Assembly (NCBI GenBank): GCA_910580155.1
Contig: CAJTWX010000076.1
Span: forward strand, 1-5,489
Length of the DNA: 5,489 nucleotides
From: an uncultured Alphaproteobacteria bacterium
GTDB lineage: Bacteria; Pseudomonadota; Alphaproteobacteria; RF32; CAG-239
Direction: 5' to 3'
Shown here: piece after piece, positions 5,430 through 5,489 of the stretch
Position numbering within the stretch: the first letter of the stretch is position 1
How the letters are laid out: each line of letters starts with the position of its first letter
Translations under genes and position numbers: made by a program
Notes under the pieces: model-generated
The model's input: only the letters and a program-made list of their open reading frames with translations
What the model was told of the DNA's origin: nothing
The model's database searches: none

Positions 5430-5489
5430 TTAATTGCAGAGAACACTCCGCAACTCATTTAAATGAATCATAAAAGATCCCTTAATTGT
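5430..5489 (-). CDS. Possible 3' end of a minus-strand gene
   Basis: One minus-strand frame is open from the right edge for 19 codons and ends at TAA (5432-5430), about 50 bases before the minus-strand terminator. The residues visible (SFMIHLNELRSVLCN at the end) are too few to identify. The other two minus-strand frames stop within 25 bases of the edge. The call rests mainly on the terminator, which needs a gene upstream of it; that gene could end beyond the window instead. Confidence 0.3.
   Translation of the reverse strand, partial: TIKGSFMIHLNELRSVLCN

Noticed and set aside
1..5489. tRNA genes, CRISPR repeats, IS ends or phage genes
   Set aside because: I looked for the T-loop GTTCGA-type sequence, regularly spaced repeats and transposase or integrase motifs, and found none.

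Overview
The window is AT-rich bacterial DNA with no phage, IS, CRISPR, rRNA or tRNA signature that I can see. Shine-Dalgarno sites of the AGGAG/AGAGGA type, rho-independent terminators, SurE and a zeta-toxin-type kinase indicate a bacterium. A host- or gut-associated, AT-rich proteobacterium, possibly an alphaproteobacterium, is my best guess, but this is inference and weakly held.

Layout, left to right. (1) 1-1643, plus strand: the 3' part of a zeta-toxin/P-loop kinase gene, then surE three bases later, forming an operon closed by a hairpin terminator at 1719-1754. This block is visibly richer in G+C than the rest: 24 of 60 bases at 841-900, against 12 of 60 in the gene-free stretch at 3841-3900. 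(2) 1832-2495, plus: a GNAT acetyltransferase gene whose conserved motifs are spread over three reading frames, so it carries two frameshifts. (3) 2537-3212, plus: a perfect 12-bp inverted repeat containing a TATAAT box, immediately before an orphan membrane protein of 191 residues with no ribosome-binding site, ended by a strong terminator. (4) 3281-3667, minus: an unrecognised 128-residue protein. (5) 3938-4588, plus: an EamA/DMT-type transporter that stops at about two thirds of the usual length, followed at once by a bidirectional terminator. (6) 4609-5048, minus: a helical protein of unknown function, split by one frameshift. (7) 5079-5489: mostly gene-free, with a minus-strand terminator and probably the last 19 codons of a minus-strand gene that enters from the right.

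Only the zeta-kinase/surE pair looks like a working unit. It joins a nucleotide-sugar-kinase-like protein to a nucleoside monophosphate phosphatase. The rest reads as a decaying accessory stretch: three single-base frame losses in two genes, all placeable at short A or T runs, plus a shortened transporter. The same pattern would also arise from homopolymer deletion errors in sequencing, and the sequence alone cannot separate the two. I see no convincing new multi-gene system. The items most worth checking are the zeta/surE pair, the inverted repeat over a possible leaderless start, and the homopolymer frameshifts.
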